Source: Pogostemon cablin
Lineage: Eukaryota > Streptophyta > Magnoliopsida > Lamiales > Lamiaceae
Length of the DNA: 64,000 nt
Direction of reading: 5' to 3'
NCBI GenBank assembly: GCA_023678885.1
Contig: CM042987.1
Location: forward strand, 30,342,927-30,406,926
Shown: positions 47,211 to 58,307 of the stretch, one piece after another
Layout of the letters: each line of letters starts with the position of its first letter
Numbering within the stretch: position 1 is the first letter of the stretch
Position numbers and translations under genes: made by a program
The notes under the pieces: generated by a model
Database searches by the model: none
What the model saw: only the letters and a program-made list of their open reading frames with translations
Told to the model about the DNA's origin: nothing

Positions 47211-49119
47211 TGTTGTATTTTGTCAAATTAAAAGAGAGGGTTTCTGTCCCACATCGGATGAAAAATCAAAAGGGGATGATTCTTATGCTATTTAAGGAGG
47301 TCATTTGTTTTGATGTTAAATGCAGCAATCAAATACACTTTAATCTTTGTGTTTGATTCTAGTTAAACTCCTTTCTTGGATTCTCGGCTGTGAGAATGGG
47401 GAGAAAGGTATAAATTAGTCAAAGATTTTTAAGAGTGTAGGGATTGGGGTCGGGAGAGAAAAATTCTGTGTGATTGTAAAATATAATGGTATTTTCTTGA
47501 TCGGTGATTTTCTCCAGTTTTGAAGTTTTCCACGTTAATTCTTGTGTTGTACTTTTTATGCTCTTCTTTATTTTTCCCTTAGGAATGAATGGAGATCTGC
47601 TTATTCCTAATGGAGATCTGCTTATCCCAACAAGTGGTATCAGAGCTCAGACTTTATGAGAGGAAGATGGTTAGACTTTATGAGGAAGAGGGTTATTCAT
47701 TAGGCTAAGGGTGACATGAAAGAAGTGGGAAAAGTTAGTGACACAAGGGGGTCAGAAGAACAGCCGGATGCGGTGGCATCTCTTTTCTTGAGGTGAAATA
47801 CGCCGGACTGTGGAGACAGTGGCATGGCAAGGGGTAGGATTTGCGGGACAGCAGTTTTTGACGAAGTTCTTGGACCTGCAGCAATGTGAATTGCTGGGAC
47901 TCCCGGTGGTGGAGTTGACTTAATAGCAGCATGGGGTTTTCCATGAAGTCGGCTCAAGGAGGTTTGAAAGGAATAGATTTTTCGGTAATGATTGGTGACG
48001 TGGGGAAGCGGCGATTTAACGGAAAGATGGCGATGTGGTGGCTTGGTATCGGGTGGCGCTAGATTGGTAAAGAATAGCGTGGATTCAATCGATAAGTAGG
48101 GAAAAGCATCGTGAATTCCGAGGGTTAGAATCGGCTTCAAGTGACGACACTTTCAGTAGAAAAAGGGTTCGGACAAACTTGGTGTATCTTGGTGGTAAAA
48201 GACAACGACGTCATCTCGGTACAGACTGGTTTTGCTCAAGGTGTAGCAATAGTGCGGTGGTTGCTCAAGGTGGAGCAATGGCACGGTAATTACTTACGGT
48301 GGAGCAATGGTGACTTTTCTGGTCAAGGAGGAGCTGGTGCGGCAACAGCTCTGAATGTTGAGTTAATATTATTGGGGATACAAGTTTGCACACGGACATT
48401 GACTTGGCAGAGATGTAGGGTGTGTGGTGAATGTATATCGATAGCTGATGGACTTCCAGGGGTAGCCAAGTACTGGAAGTAGCACCATAAATATCAGTAG
48501 ATGTTTTTCGATATGTGCCGCAGGAAATTCTTAAAATGATTTATTCTAAGTGGTCTGCTCATATGGTAGAGTAGGATTCTCGGAATTGAGAATGGATTAT
48601 CGGTGAAGACAATGATTCTTAGAATGATTTATTCTAAGGGATTCTCTGGGTTGAGAATGGATTGTCGGTAAAGACAATATATCTTCTTTTATTTTGACAA
48701 GGTGGAGATTGTTAGTATTTTGTCAAATTAATAAAGGGGCTTTTGTCTCACATCGGATGGAAGATCAATAGGGGGAGGATTCTTATGCTATTTAAGGAGG
48801 TCCTTTGTTTTGATGTTAAGTGCAACAATCAAGTACACTTTAATTTTTGTGTTTGATTCTAGTTAAACTCCTTTCTTGGATTCTCGGTTATGAGAATGGG
48901 GAGAAGGTGTGAATTAGTCAAAGGTTTATAAGAGTGTAGAGATTGGGGTCGGGAGAGAGAAATTCTGTGTGATTGTAAAATTTTTTCACATAGTAGTATT
49001 TTCTCGATCCGTGATTTTTCTCCAGTTTTGGAGTTTTTCACGCTAATTCTTATGTTGTGCTTTTTATGCTCTTCTTTATTTGTCCCTTAGGAATGAATGA
49101 GGATCTGCTTATCCCAACA
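47211..49119 (+). mobile_element. Non-autonomous LTR retrotransposon (LARD/TRIM-type)
   Basis: LTRs at 47211-47632 (TGTTGTATTTTGTC...CTTATCCCAACA) and 48710-49119 (TGTTAGTATTTTGTC...CTTATCCCAACA), a PBS (47635-47646) and a purine-rich tract (aaggtggaga, 48699-48708). The flanks TCGGG (47206-47210) and CCAGG (49120-49124) look like a CCGGG duplication in which each copy lost its CpG by one transition. The sister motif gtgcacccgggcgcac at 49348 supports this. The 1.08-kb interior has no gag or pol. It contains repeats of gctcaaggtggagcaat (48234-48312) and a region shared with 4417-4690. Mobility would need proteins from another element. Confidence 0.85.
47635..47646 (+). other. Primer-binding site, initiator tRNA-Met
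   Basis: TGGTATCAGAGC, two bases after the 5' LTR of the non-autonomous element. Confidence 0.9.
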
Positions 49120-49342
49120 CCAGGCGCACATGGCACACTCCATGCGTCTTTAGAATTTTGTGTTAAATTGTATACCCTTTAGTATAAAGATGTGTACCCT
49201 TTATTTTATGAAGAAAAATAAAAAATATTAATGAAAAGTGTATACCCTTAAGAACAAAATGGTGTACCCTTATTAATTAAAATGCATATCCTTTAGAACA
49301 AAATAATGTACCCTTATCCATAATACTAAATTCTAAAGGCGC

Positions 49343-49926
49343 ATGGTGTGCACCCGGGCGCACGCAAGCCTCACTCTATATATATATCAACATATAAAAA
49401 TTTAAACCATACAAATTCCACTACTAAACCTAAGTATTTTGTAGATCATGTTTAAACAGTGACTCTAACTGCGGTTCAATTTAGGCATTAGTATACTTGA
49501 TAATCTCAACAATTATATCAAAATTTTATTTAATCTTCTCTATTAAATAAAATAAAATAATTAGAAATAAATTTAATAACTATCCACATTATGACTTACT
49601 CCCTCCATCCCGCCCAAATAGCACTATTTTACTATATTGGACATCTCGTCCAAATGACACCATTTTTCCTTTCTAGTAAAAAGGGCCCACCAATGGTCCA
49701 TCACTATAATCGTTGTCATTTTCACCTAAATTTTAGTGTCTTTACTTTTGGATTTTCGGATGTTTGTATCCGTATTTGTGTAGCTTTCGGTGGAGTTTAA
49801 TGTTAATTAGGAAAAGTATGGTATGGATTGATAAAAGTGTGTAAATAAGCTTAAATATGTGTAAAACAATTTAAAAATGGAGAAAAACGGAGTCGAGAGC
49901 AAAAATGGAGAAGGAAGAACAGAGCA
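49343..49926. repeat. Direct duplication, copy A (584 bp)
   Basis: Matches 50635-51218 base for base at a constant offset of 1292, with only about four substitutions by eye and no gaps. Contains the right end of the gtgcacccgggcgcac MITE, the left part of a Stowaway MITE (from 49599, after TA) and a fragment of a Tat-type LTR. It joins the kinase exon region at about 49926. Confidence 0.95.
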
Positions 49927-49963
49927 AAAATTTGCAGTAATTGGTGTGTGCTTAGAAACGTAC

Positions 49964-50103
49964 CTTTCTTTTCTCTCCTGTATGCTTTTCATCTGATTCC
50001 TGTAGTGATTCTCGATGAACTGTTTAGCAGCGGCGACTTTTTCGAGTGTCAAACTCGAGCCTGGAACTTCTTCCCCATTGGTTGTGTTTCCTTCTTCATC
50101 CAT
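49964..50103 (-). pseudogene. Orphan first exon of an NDR-type AGC kinase
   Basis: On the minus strand ATG 50103 opens a frame through SSLTLEKVAAAKQFIENHYR and NQMKSIQERKER to a strong donor (aaag/gtacgt at 49964-49963). KVAAAK-x-(Y/F)IENHY and QM-x-(N/S)-(L/I)QERKERR are typical of the N-terminal regulatory region of plant NDR (nuclear Dbf2-related) kinases, which binds MOB co-activators. No kinase domain exons follow on the minus strand within the window. The intron instead runs into duplicated repeat DNA. It is either a truncated copy or a gene split by very large insertions. 5' leader-like ctctctctct lies just upstream. Confidence 0.65.
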
Positions 50104-50634
50104 AGTCTCTCTCTCTAGATTTCCGCAAAATTTCTGGTGTGTCTCTCTTCTGTATATGTGTGTGCGTGTATGTGTAAATATATGCGTGTATTAATTGCAG
50201 GAACGAGAAAAGGGGAAACCTGAGTAAGGCGCCCAGTGTCGTTTCACCTCATCAGCGTATTTATGGCATGATTCCCTACTTTACATTCTTTTACACTTCG
50301 TGTATTCAACATTGCTGAAAGCGATTGTACCTTCACATTCTTTGAGTCATAAAAATTCAACGTTGCTGAAAGTGAATGTACCTTTAAGACAATGTTCGTT
50401 TACGATTTTCAAATTCAGGTTTTAGTTTTCAAAATTCACATACAAATTTTAAAAATCACCCCTATATATACGTACTACATTATCTCTCCTCAATTAATAC
50501 ACTTTCTCTCTTTATCTCTCTTCTCTCATTTTAACTTTTTAAATAAATTAATACATCAATTTGACATAAAGTTAAAACATAACCTACTCAAAACACAAAA
50601 CAAACATATAACCCACCTAATAGAGAGAAAAGTA
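50104..50634. other. Upstream region of the orphan kinase exon
   Basis: Contains ctctctctctaga next to the start codon (leader-like), a (tg)n-rich stretch on the minus side and AT-rich DNA. There are two short related words, attcaacattgctgaaagcga and attcaacgttgctgaaagtga (about 50305 and 50347). No further gene. Confidence 0.4.
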
Positions 50635-51218
50635 ATGGTGTGCACCCGGGCGCACGCAAGCCTCACTCTATATATATATCAACATATAAAAATTTAAACC
50701 ATACAAATTCCACTACTAAACCTAAGTATTTTGTAGATCATGTTTAAACAGTGACTCTAACTGCGGTTCAATTTAGGCATTAGTATACTTGATAATCTCA
50801 ACAATTATATCAAAATTTTATTTAATCTTCTCTATTAAATAAAATAAAATAATTAGAAATAAATTTAATAACTATCCACATTATGACTTACTCCCTCCAT
50901 CCCGCCCAAATAACACTATTTTACTATATTGGACATCTCGTCCAAATGGCACAATTTTTCCTTTCTAGTAAAAAGGGCCCACCAATGGTCCATCACTATA
51001 ATCGTTGTCATTTTCACCTAAATTTTAGTGTCTTTACTTTTGGATTTTCGGATGTTTGTATCCGTATTTGTGTAGCTTTCGGTAGAGTTTAATGTTAATT
51101 AGGAAAAGTATGGTATGGATTGATAAAAGTGTGTAAATAAGCTTAAATATGTGTAAAACAATTTAAAAATGGAGAAAAACGGAGTCGAGAGCAAAAATGG
51201 AGAAGGAAGAACAGGGCA
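50635..51218. repeat. Direct duplication, copy B (584 bp)
   Basis: Second copy of 49343-49926, continuing on its right side into the rest of the Tat-type LTR, which shows that copy B keeps the original junction. Confidence 0.95.
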
Positions 51219-52145
51219 CGCTCGGACACGCCCCGTGTACAGAACATGGGCCTATCCGAGATGGCCGTGTTCGAGCATCAGAACATTGGACACGCCCAGA
51301 AGAACGCCGTGTTCAGGCGCACGAGTCGTGCGCGAGCACACGCCTCGTGTGCAGGAACACGGGTCTGTTCGAGAAGACCGTGTGCAGTCATCAGAAAATG
51401 CTACACGCCCATGGGAGAGGCCGTGCGCTGCTACACGAGCCGTGTTCGGGAACAAGCAGAACACGCCGAACTATGTGTACACTACACTGGCCGTGTGTTG
51501 CTACACAACCCGTGTAGGTGCCAAATCCAGTATTAAATTGGAAAGGTTCTAGAAGGTTTTAAGGGGTATAAAAATCCAATTGAGTGCGAAAATAGAAAGA
51601 GAATCACATTTTGGAGCAGTTTCTAAGATCTAAACACACACTATCACAACATACCTTCACACACATATTCAAATTTATCCATCTTCCACACTTTTCATCC
51701 ATTAAATCCATTGGTTCTCACTAAATTCATCCATTACTTTACCATTCCATCAATTTGAGAAGAGAAGATCATCAATTGTTGAAGAATTGAGCATGTTGGA
51801 AGGAAAGAAGACCCTCTTCACAAAAGGGAAGCCGATCTACTTTTCAATTATTTTTTTCTTCATATTTTGGCTCAAATGGAGCAAGCCTTTGGTTGTATTG
51901 ATTTGAACACAATGTGTAGTGGCTAGTCCTATAGTAGGGCTAATCATATGATTGGTTGAGAAGGATGTTGGATATGTAGAATTTTAGATGTTGAATTAAG
52001 TTAATTTTGGACTTCCTTTTATGATTAATGATTCATATTTCATTTCAACAAATGTATGATTGAATTCTCTTTTCATAGTATTAGGATGACCATTCCAATA
52101 GTATGATTAATGGTTTAATTGAATCATATATTAAGATGAGCATGT
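51000..52145 (+). mobile_element. Truncated Tat/Athila-type LTR
   Basis: Begins within an LTR (ttttggattttcggatg...) and includes a palindrome-rich cluster (51210-51520), a TATA-like ggggtataaaaatcc (51563) and leader-like sequence with many cacac words. Architecture matches the solo LTR at 36458, but the sequence belongs to a different subfamily. Its left end is cut at the Stowaway fragment, and its right end abuts another LTR at 52146. Confidence 0.55.
51210..51520. repeat. Cluster of acacg-ccc / ccgtgt words
   Basis: Words such as cacgccc, gccgtgt, cgtgtgc and cacgagtcgtg recur about every 15-25 bp in both orientations, making the stretch GC-rich. ORFs across it in several frames are therefore not evidence of protein. 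It corresponds in position to the CTCGAGTTG cluster of the solo LTR. Confidence 0.75.
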
Positions 52146-53950
52146 TGATGAGAGTGGAAATTCATGTATTTTCGGGTCCAATTTGATACCTCTTTAGGTG
52201 TTTAATTTTCTATTATTTGCAAAAATATTAATACTTTGAATATTATTGACTAAAAGGTGCTTGAGAGGTATTTTGCTGTTTTTTGATAGGAAAAAAGATA
52301 AAAATGCAAAGTTGGGATGAAAGGTGAATTTGTGTAAAAACAGAGGATCATCTTCTATATTTTTTTTTCTGTAATCATGTGGAGGTTCGAATCAATCTTG
52401 TGATACATGTTTGGAAAGCTACGAAAGAGAGGAACGCGTGGATACAAAAATTTTCTCAATCGGAATTCGGATGAAGAAGTTATGAATTAAACGGTGAAGC
52501 CGTGCAGCTGCCGATGGGATTTTTGAATTATTTTCGAATTTTGGCCATCATGCACAAGCCCAATCCACGTGGAAGTCCAACTCATGCAGTTAACTTCCCA
52601 TCTTGAAGTGGTACACGTGAAAGATGACTAAATAACTGGGGCCATGCATGCAATTTTAGTTGAGGGGATGCCAAATACACATTGCTATCTCTTACTTCAT
52701 TAAATTACCTCCAACACTCTTATCAGTTACACATTGCAAGTTGGATAGGTCTATGGCCCATCTGACCCATTATATTTTTAGCCCAAATATTGGCCCAATT
52801 CAGGCATCTAATTCACGCATCCAGCATATTAAAAAGAGGCAGAATTCTCTTTTCGAAGGGGACGAGATAAGACAGAACACAACCAGCCGCCCCACACCTA
52901 TCTCAAGCCAATCGCCCACCTTCTACTATTCACTCACCGGAGACAAAGAATTCCGACGGAGATAAAGATTAAAGAGACGGAGTCCTCCAAAAGGGTTATT
53001 TATTTTTCAGTTATTTATCTTTGTTATTTTAGCACAATGGTTATGATTTATTACATCTTTGTGATTTACCCCGTAAATACATGGACTAAACTTCTTTGTT
53101 GGTAATGTTAGGGCTCTAAGACAGATTTGACTATGTGATTTGATTGCTCTAGACTTGAATTTATTATTCTGCAAATTGTTTATTTTCTTATTGAATATGA
53201 TATTTTGAGACTTCAATTTATTGTGTTTTTGGGTTTTGATTCCTTTAATTATTATTGACGGTATCACTGATTGATAGTTGATATGATTCCTTATTTCTGC
53301 ATAATAATTGTTGTTTCCTGTGACAGTCTTAGGGGATTGACCTATAATACCTAAGAGTGTTAGACAATCAATTAGGAATATTAATTACTTGGTAAAACAT
53401 CATTATTAGGTAATTGGTAAGGAGACAAAAGGGGTTAACAATCGCGTACCTAGAAAGGGAAGTCAAGTGCTCTAACCTTTAATGAAATTTAGCATGAAAT
53501 ACCTATAGAGGGAGAGAGAGTTAATTTCTTATTGATCCTATGATTTTCAGCTCATTATAAGTGTTAGATCCTACCCGATCAAGGTGATTTAACTAGGTTT
53601 AGTGATCCTCTTATAAACATCTGCAGGTAATTAATTTGGGTCTAGATAAATTAATCATATAGTTAAGCTGTTTGCCCGAGCATTACCAATTCTCCATCCT
53701 TGAACTCTTAAATCGTATTCACTTGTGATATTTATTTTCTTTGCATTAGTTAATTATTTTATTTTAGTTTTTTTATTAATTAGTTTAATTAATTATATTT
53801 CCAAAAACTCCCAGATTAGTCTTGCAATTTAATTGTCACACATAGAATTAATTATTAAGTTTATAACTATCTAGTGGGAACGATATTTCACTTGGTCATA
53901 TGCACTACAATCGATCCCTTACACTTGAGGGTGAAAGAAAATAGCGATCA
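52146..53950 (+). mobile_element. LTR of a Tat/Athila-like Ty3-gypsy element
   Basis: Starts TGATGAGAGTGGAAATTCA like the solo LTR at 36458. Near its end it has ctagtgggaacgatatttcac (about 53870), matching gtgggaatgatattt of the solo LTR. The exact right end (about 53950) is uncertain. Gag sequence of the same superfamily follows about 600 bp later. Confidence 0.6.
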
Positions 53951-54553
53951 CATGTAAGTCATACCCTTCTTATGCTTAGAAATTGAGTGAAAAAAACCAA
54001 CTTATGATTATAGGACCTTCATGGGAATTAAGAGTAAGACAATCCTAGGAGATTTAGACTTGTCAAAGAGTCGAGAACTTAATTGCCTTGGCCATAGGGA
54101 TTAAGGGTAAAAACGTGATTGATTTTAGTCCATAATTAATGAAGTTCAATGTTGCTACACAATTGATAGTCGATATTATTAGTTATAATTGATTTCTTTA
54201 GTTAATTGAATAAAGTAAGCATTAGTATAAAACCAAACCTTCAATCTTGTTGCTCTTACAAAGCACAATCAATGATAAATCCGGATACAACTATGAGTTT
54301 ACTTTCCCTTGGGACGACATACTTATAAATTTTGTTACTTGATCACACATATATAACAACGATAGATTACTCTTACTCTAAAAATCATTTGATACCAAAA
54401 ATGAGACTAAGAAAATGACACCGCTTGCCGGAGAAATGTTAAACTTTTGGTTGTAACGAGTTTGAATTTGATTAGTTTTGATAAGAGTATTTCGTTTATT
54501 TGTTTACTTGTCTTGGTTAGTTGGAGAACTAATTTAGAGATTCTTGTAGGTAC
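53951..54553. other. Leader region between LTR and gag
   Basis: Non-coding AT-rich DNA in the position of a retrotransposon 5' leader. No PBS could be assigned with confidence. Confidence 0.4.
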
Positions 54554-56130
54554 ATGCAAACGCGTTCAAGGTCTCAATCTATTGAACCTTTGAACTTGGA
54601 ATTAGAAGCGACCTTAAGAAGATAAAGAAGAGGAGTGTTAGATCCTACAGAGGAAGTTATGGAAAACGGAATAGATAATGCTAATATGGTTAATGAAGAA
54701 GGTCATGTGAGGAATTTTCAACAAGGGGGTGATAATGTTCGAGGAGGATATGTTAATCCTGAGTTAGTGCCACAAGCTAATGTTTAACAAGTGCACTTGT
54801 AAAACCAACAATTGCAAGCGATTATTCAAAACTTGATGACACAACAAGAAGCTAGAGATAACCAACAAGCTCCTCCGGTGGTGCAAAATCAACCTCGAGG
54901 CCATGGTTATAATGGAGTGGGATGAATATCCAAGATCATTTCCAATCTCAATATGGGAATTATGCTATGGGACCTCCACTGAACGTCAACAATTTTGAGA
55001 TCAAGATGGGGTTGATTAATATGGTGCAAGCAAATTAATTTAGAGATGGAACAACGGAAGATCCAAATGCTCACTTATCTCAATTCACGGAATTAGCCAA
55101 CACCATCAAGATTAACAGAGTGAGTGAAGATATTGTCAAGATGAAGCTATTTTTCTTTTCTTAAGGGATCGAGCTAAGGCTTGGTATCATATTACACCTC
55201 TGGGATCTTACACCACATGGAGAGAGTTGGCTCAAAGGTTTCTAAGCAAGTATTTCCCACCATCAAAGATGTTGCATCTCAAATGTCAAATCATCCAATT
55301 CAAGCAAATGCCGCTTGAGAATTTAGTGAAGCTTGGGATCATTTCAAGAAAATGCTAAGGAGGTGTCCACAACATGGATTCCCCAAAGATCATCAAGTAG
55401 GATTTTTCTATGTCGGATTGAATGAGAGTGAAAGAATGCTTGTTGATGCTTCGGCGGGAGGTTCTATATTGGGGCAAACTCCGGAAAGAGCTATTATTAT
55501 ATGTGAAGAGATTGCTTTGAATACGGGTCAATGGCATATGGATAGAGTTGCGGGGATGTATGAAAGGGAAAGAATTACTAAGATGGAAGAAGTGTGCTTG
55601 CAACAAGTAAAAATGGTGGAGGCGCCTAAGGAGGATGTAACCGACAAGACAATCACGGAGATACTTAAGAGGATGAATGCTAATTTGCAAGTGTCTTCGA
55701 ATCCTTCATCTAAGCCTATTGAGAATCAACAAATGCATCTGAATTCAACACCAATGCATATGCCTTAGATGAACCAACAAGTGTTTACTAATCCTAAACA
55801 AGGCAATTCTATGCCTAATATGGGTCAAGCTTCTCAAAGTTGTCAAATGCATACACCTATGCCTCAACAAGGTATGTTTCCTAATTTTGGATGTCAAGAT
55901 ACTTGGTACCAACCGGAAATGTCACTTGAGGAAGTTGCCTTCATGCAAGGAAGGAACTTTCAAGGAAACTATGGTGGTAATTTTGGTAACCATGGAGGGG
56001 ATATCAACAAAGACAAGGAGGATGGGGGCAAGATAATTTTTAAGGAAATTTTAACCAACCTCGTAGATATGAGAATTTGTCATATGAAATTAAGGAAATG
56101 CCCTTACTCTTCCACCGGGCACTAATCCGA
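54554..56130 (+). pseudogene. Ty3-gypsy (Tat/Athila-like) gag remnant
   Basis: A probable start at ATG 54554 (MQTRSRSQSIEPLN) is followed by stops and frame changes (for example TAA near 54622). Recognisable capsid segments are GTTEDPNAHLSQFTELANTI, LRDRAKAWYHITPLGSYTTW and, in the open stretch 55352-55768, RCPQHGFPKDHQVGFFYVGL with LVDASAGGSI. The DAsAGGS-L and W-x-W/Y-L patterns are characteristic of Retrotrans_gag in Athila/Tat elements. A Gln/Met-rich tail follows. No protease or RT is found downstream, so the element is truncated after gag. Confidence 0.85.
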
Positions 56131-56169
56131 GGGAGAAAGCTCCAAATGGTGAAGAGAATCCTACACTGA

Positions 56170-56586
56170 AGGATCAAATGACCAAGATGTTTGACTTTAT
56201 GATTTATTAACATACTTTAACTACAAATAAGCATACTGTAATTATATATAATAAGCATACTTTAGTGATGGGACGACCGGTCTCACAAATAATCCATCTT
56301 ACAAAAAGTTACTCATTAATAATTAATGAAAATGTAAATCTTTTGCCGAGATTGGGGAGGGAGTAGAGTTACTCATTAATAATTAATGAAAATGTAACTC
56401 ATTTATGGCACCTTACTATGAGAAAAACAAAAAAGTGATAAAATTTCAATTGAAATTATTCGTTAAACAAAATTGATATCTGTCCAATTATTAATGAATA
56501 TATGTTATAGAATGTATAAATAAATAATATATCAAGAAAAAATAAAATAAAACTCCACTCAATAAACCATTTCATAAAATCACCAC
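56170..56586. other. AT-rich DNA after the gag remnant
   Basis: Contains the direct repeat gttactcattaataattaatgaaaatgtaa (twice, about 56308 and 56369). No gene. Confidence 0.5.
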
Positions 56587-56830
56587 CAAATTTGCACTTA
56601 TAAATAAATCACTTGAAAATTGACAAAATTTGTTCGAAAATTGCTCATTGATGGACCGGTTGTTTTGGGTTCGAATCAATCCAGAAAATTAATTAAATAC
56701 AATCATTAGGACTTGGGCCGTTAAATATGGAGCCACTAGTACATAAATATTGGGCTCTGCTCAAGCTTAACATTGGGCTTTTTCACCACATCAACTGGGC
56801 TAAGTCAAGCATGCTATACCCATTACGTTA
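56587..56830. repeat. Dispersed repeat, related copy at 44225-44440
   Basis: Shares ordered words with 44225-44440 (tttgcacttataaata, cttgaaaattgacaaaattt, repeated ttgggct). Class unknown. Confidence 0.6.
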
Positions 56831-57060
56831 ATACAGCAAAGACATTTGGGTTTTTATTTTTTTAAGTGTAATTTGAATTTTTTTTTCCGAGACTAAGAAT
56901 TAAAAGCATGAATTTATATTTTCCATAAATTTAAGAGAACTGATGTTTCTAATTTTCATTTTTGGAAAGCTTGGACATCCGATATAAATATTTTGTGAGT
57001 CAAAACGTGTGAAAATAAGTTTCACCTTGATTTAGTTCCAAAAACTTGTTACCCTAATTA

Positions 57061-57309
57061 TGCCTAATTAATTTACTGGACTCTAATTCTTGGTTAATTG
57101 TTAGACTTAAAAAAGAAGCAATATAAAGCAAGTCTTTAATCGATCTTCAAACAAATTAAATTAACTGCAATATTCTTGCTAGATTAAAAAATTTGAACAA
57201 AATTCTAATCTATAGCGCAACCGATAGAAGCCCAATAAGCAATGTTGCATTAATTTCCATATCTGGGTTGTTATTCAATAATAATATTATTAGCGGGCGA
57301 AACTTAATA
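57061..57309. repeat. Direct repeat, copy 1 (about 250 bp)
   Basis: Diverged match to 57771-58005: aattaatttactgRactctaattcttggtt, aaattctaatctatagc(g/a)caacc, aatgttgcattaatt and atctgggttgt occur in the same order. Confidence 0.75.
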
Positions 57310-57770
57310 TAAAGTAAAAGAGATTATGTGTTATTTTTTTTTTCAGATGTTATGTTATGTGTGTTAGGTGAAAATAGTAAATTTGTATTTAAAATGTACT
57401 TTTAGGGTTGAGAATCAGATATTATGTCTATTTTTTTAGGTGGTAAAGTTTGATAAGGGATGAACGAAGAATAAAAACTGTGAAATTTAACTTATAACCT
57501 AGTAATATAAAATCTTTAATTAAAATGTGAAAAAGTCAATTGGAATATATATACTGAATATATCAACCCCTTAAATATTTTACCAATTAAGTTAGGGATC
57601 GATTCTAGACAAGAATAAATTGAATTCACAAACGCATATTCATAGTATCTTTGATTTGATTGCTTTAAAATTCAATAAGTTATTAAATAAGGAGTAATAA
57701 TTAAAAAAAAAAGAGGAATTTCGAATTGCATAGCCCCCCCCCCCCCCCCAAAAAAAAATGTTTTTCCTAA
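57310..57770. other. AT-rich spacer with poly-C tract
   Basis: A run of about 15 C followed by A's (57734-57758) stands out. No gene. Confidence 0.6.
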
Positions 57771-58005
57771 TCAAACATAATTAATTTACTGAACTCTAAT
57801 TCTTGGTTACTATTAAACTTAAAATCAAGAACCAATACAATCTTCAAACTAATTAACTACTATCTTCAATCTATAGATCTAGCTCGTAAAAAACTTAAAA
57901 ACAAAATTCTAATCTATAGCACAACCAACAATGTTGCATTAATTAATTTAGATATCTGGGTTGTACATAATTCAATAATATTATTAGCCGGAGAAAATAC
58001 TTAAT
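57771..58005. repeat. Direct repeat, copy 2
   Basis: Second copy of the 57061-57309 sequence, about 710 bp downstream, with small indels. Class unknown. Confidence 0.75.
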
Positions 58006-58307
58006 AGCATGTGTTAATTTTGGAAGAATCTAGAATTAAAGATGAAATCATGCATCAAAAAACATTCAAGAAAATAAATATAAGAAACAAATAAAAAGAA
58101 AATTGCGATTTACTAGCTTTTGAAAACAACCAACAGAAAAGTAACTACATAGCAAGCAAAGTTCAGAACAAAGAATTAACCAAAACAAAAGGTTGCAATT
58201 AGGCAATAGAAACAACACAAAATATCCAAAATTAACTAGTACAAACTTTAGAACCAAGAATTAACCTAAAGAAAAGTTTGCAATAGAGAATGAAATTCCA
58301 TGAACTA

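Larger units (their letters stand above)
47189..49385. mobile_element. MITE with gtgcacccgggcgcac ends, split by an LTR retrotransposon
   Basis: The left end (47189-47210, continuing at 49120) and the right end (about 49330-49385) are inverted relative to each other: cgcacatgg...ccatgcgtctttagaattt against aaattctaaaggcgcatgg...gtgcacccgggcgcac. Between them a gtgtaccctt...agaacaaaat unit of about 35 bp repeats several times. The LTR element 47211-49119 is inserted in the left terminal repeat. Outer boundaries are approximate. Confidence 0.5.

Noticed and set aside
47700..48482. ORFs on both strands in the interior of the non-autonomous LTR element (minus 47700-48140, plus 48141-48482)
   Set aside because: The sequence is non-coding and shared with the decayed copy near 4417-4690. 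No gag or pol similarity is visible.
51169..51552. Cluster of Arg/Thr/His-rich ORFs in several frames
   Set aside because: The region is a palindromic word cluster of an LTR, GC-rich and poor in stop codons on both strands.
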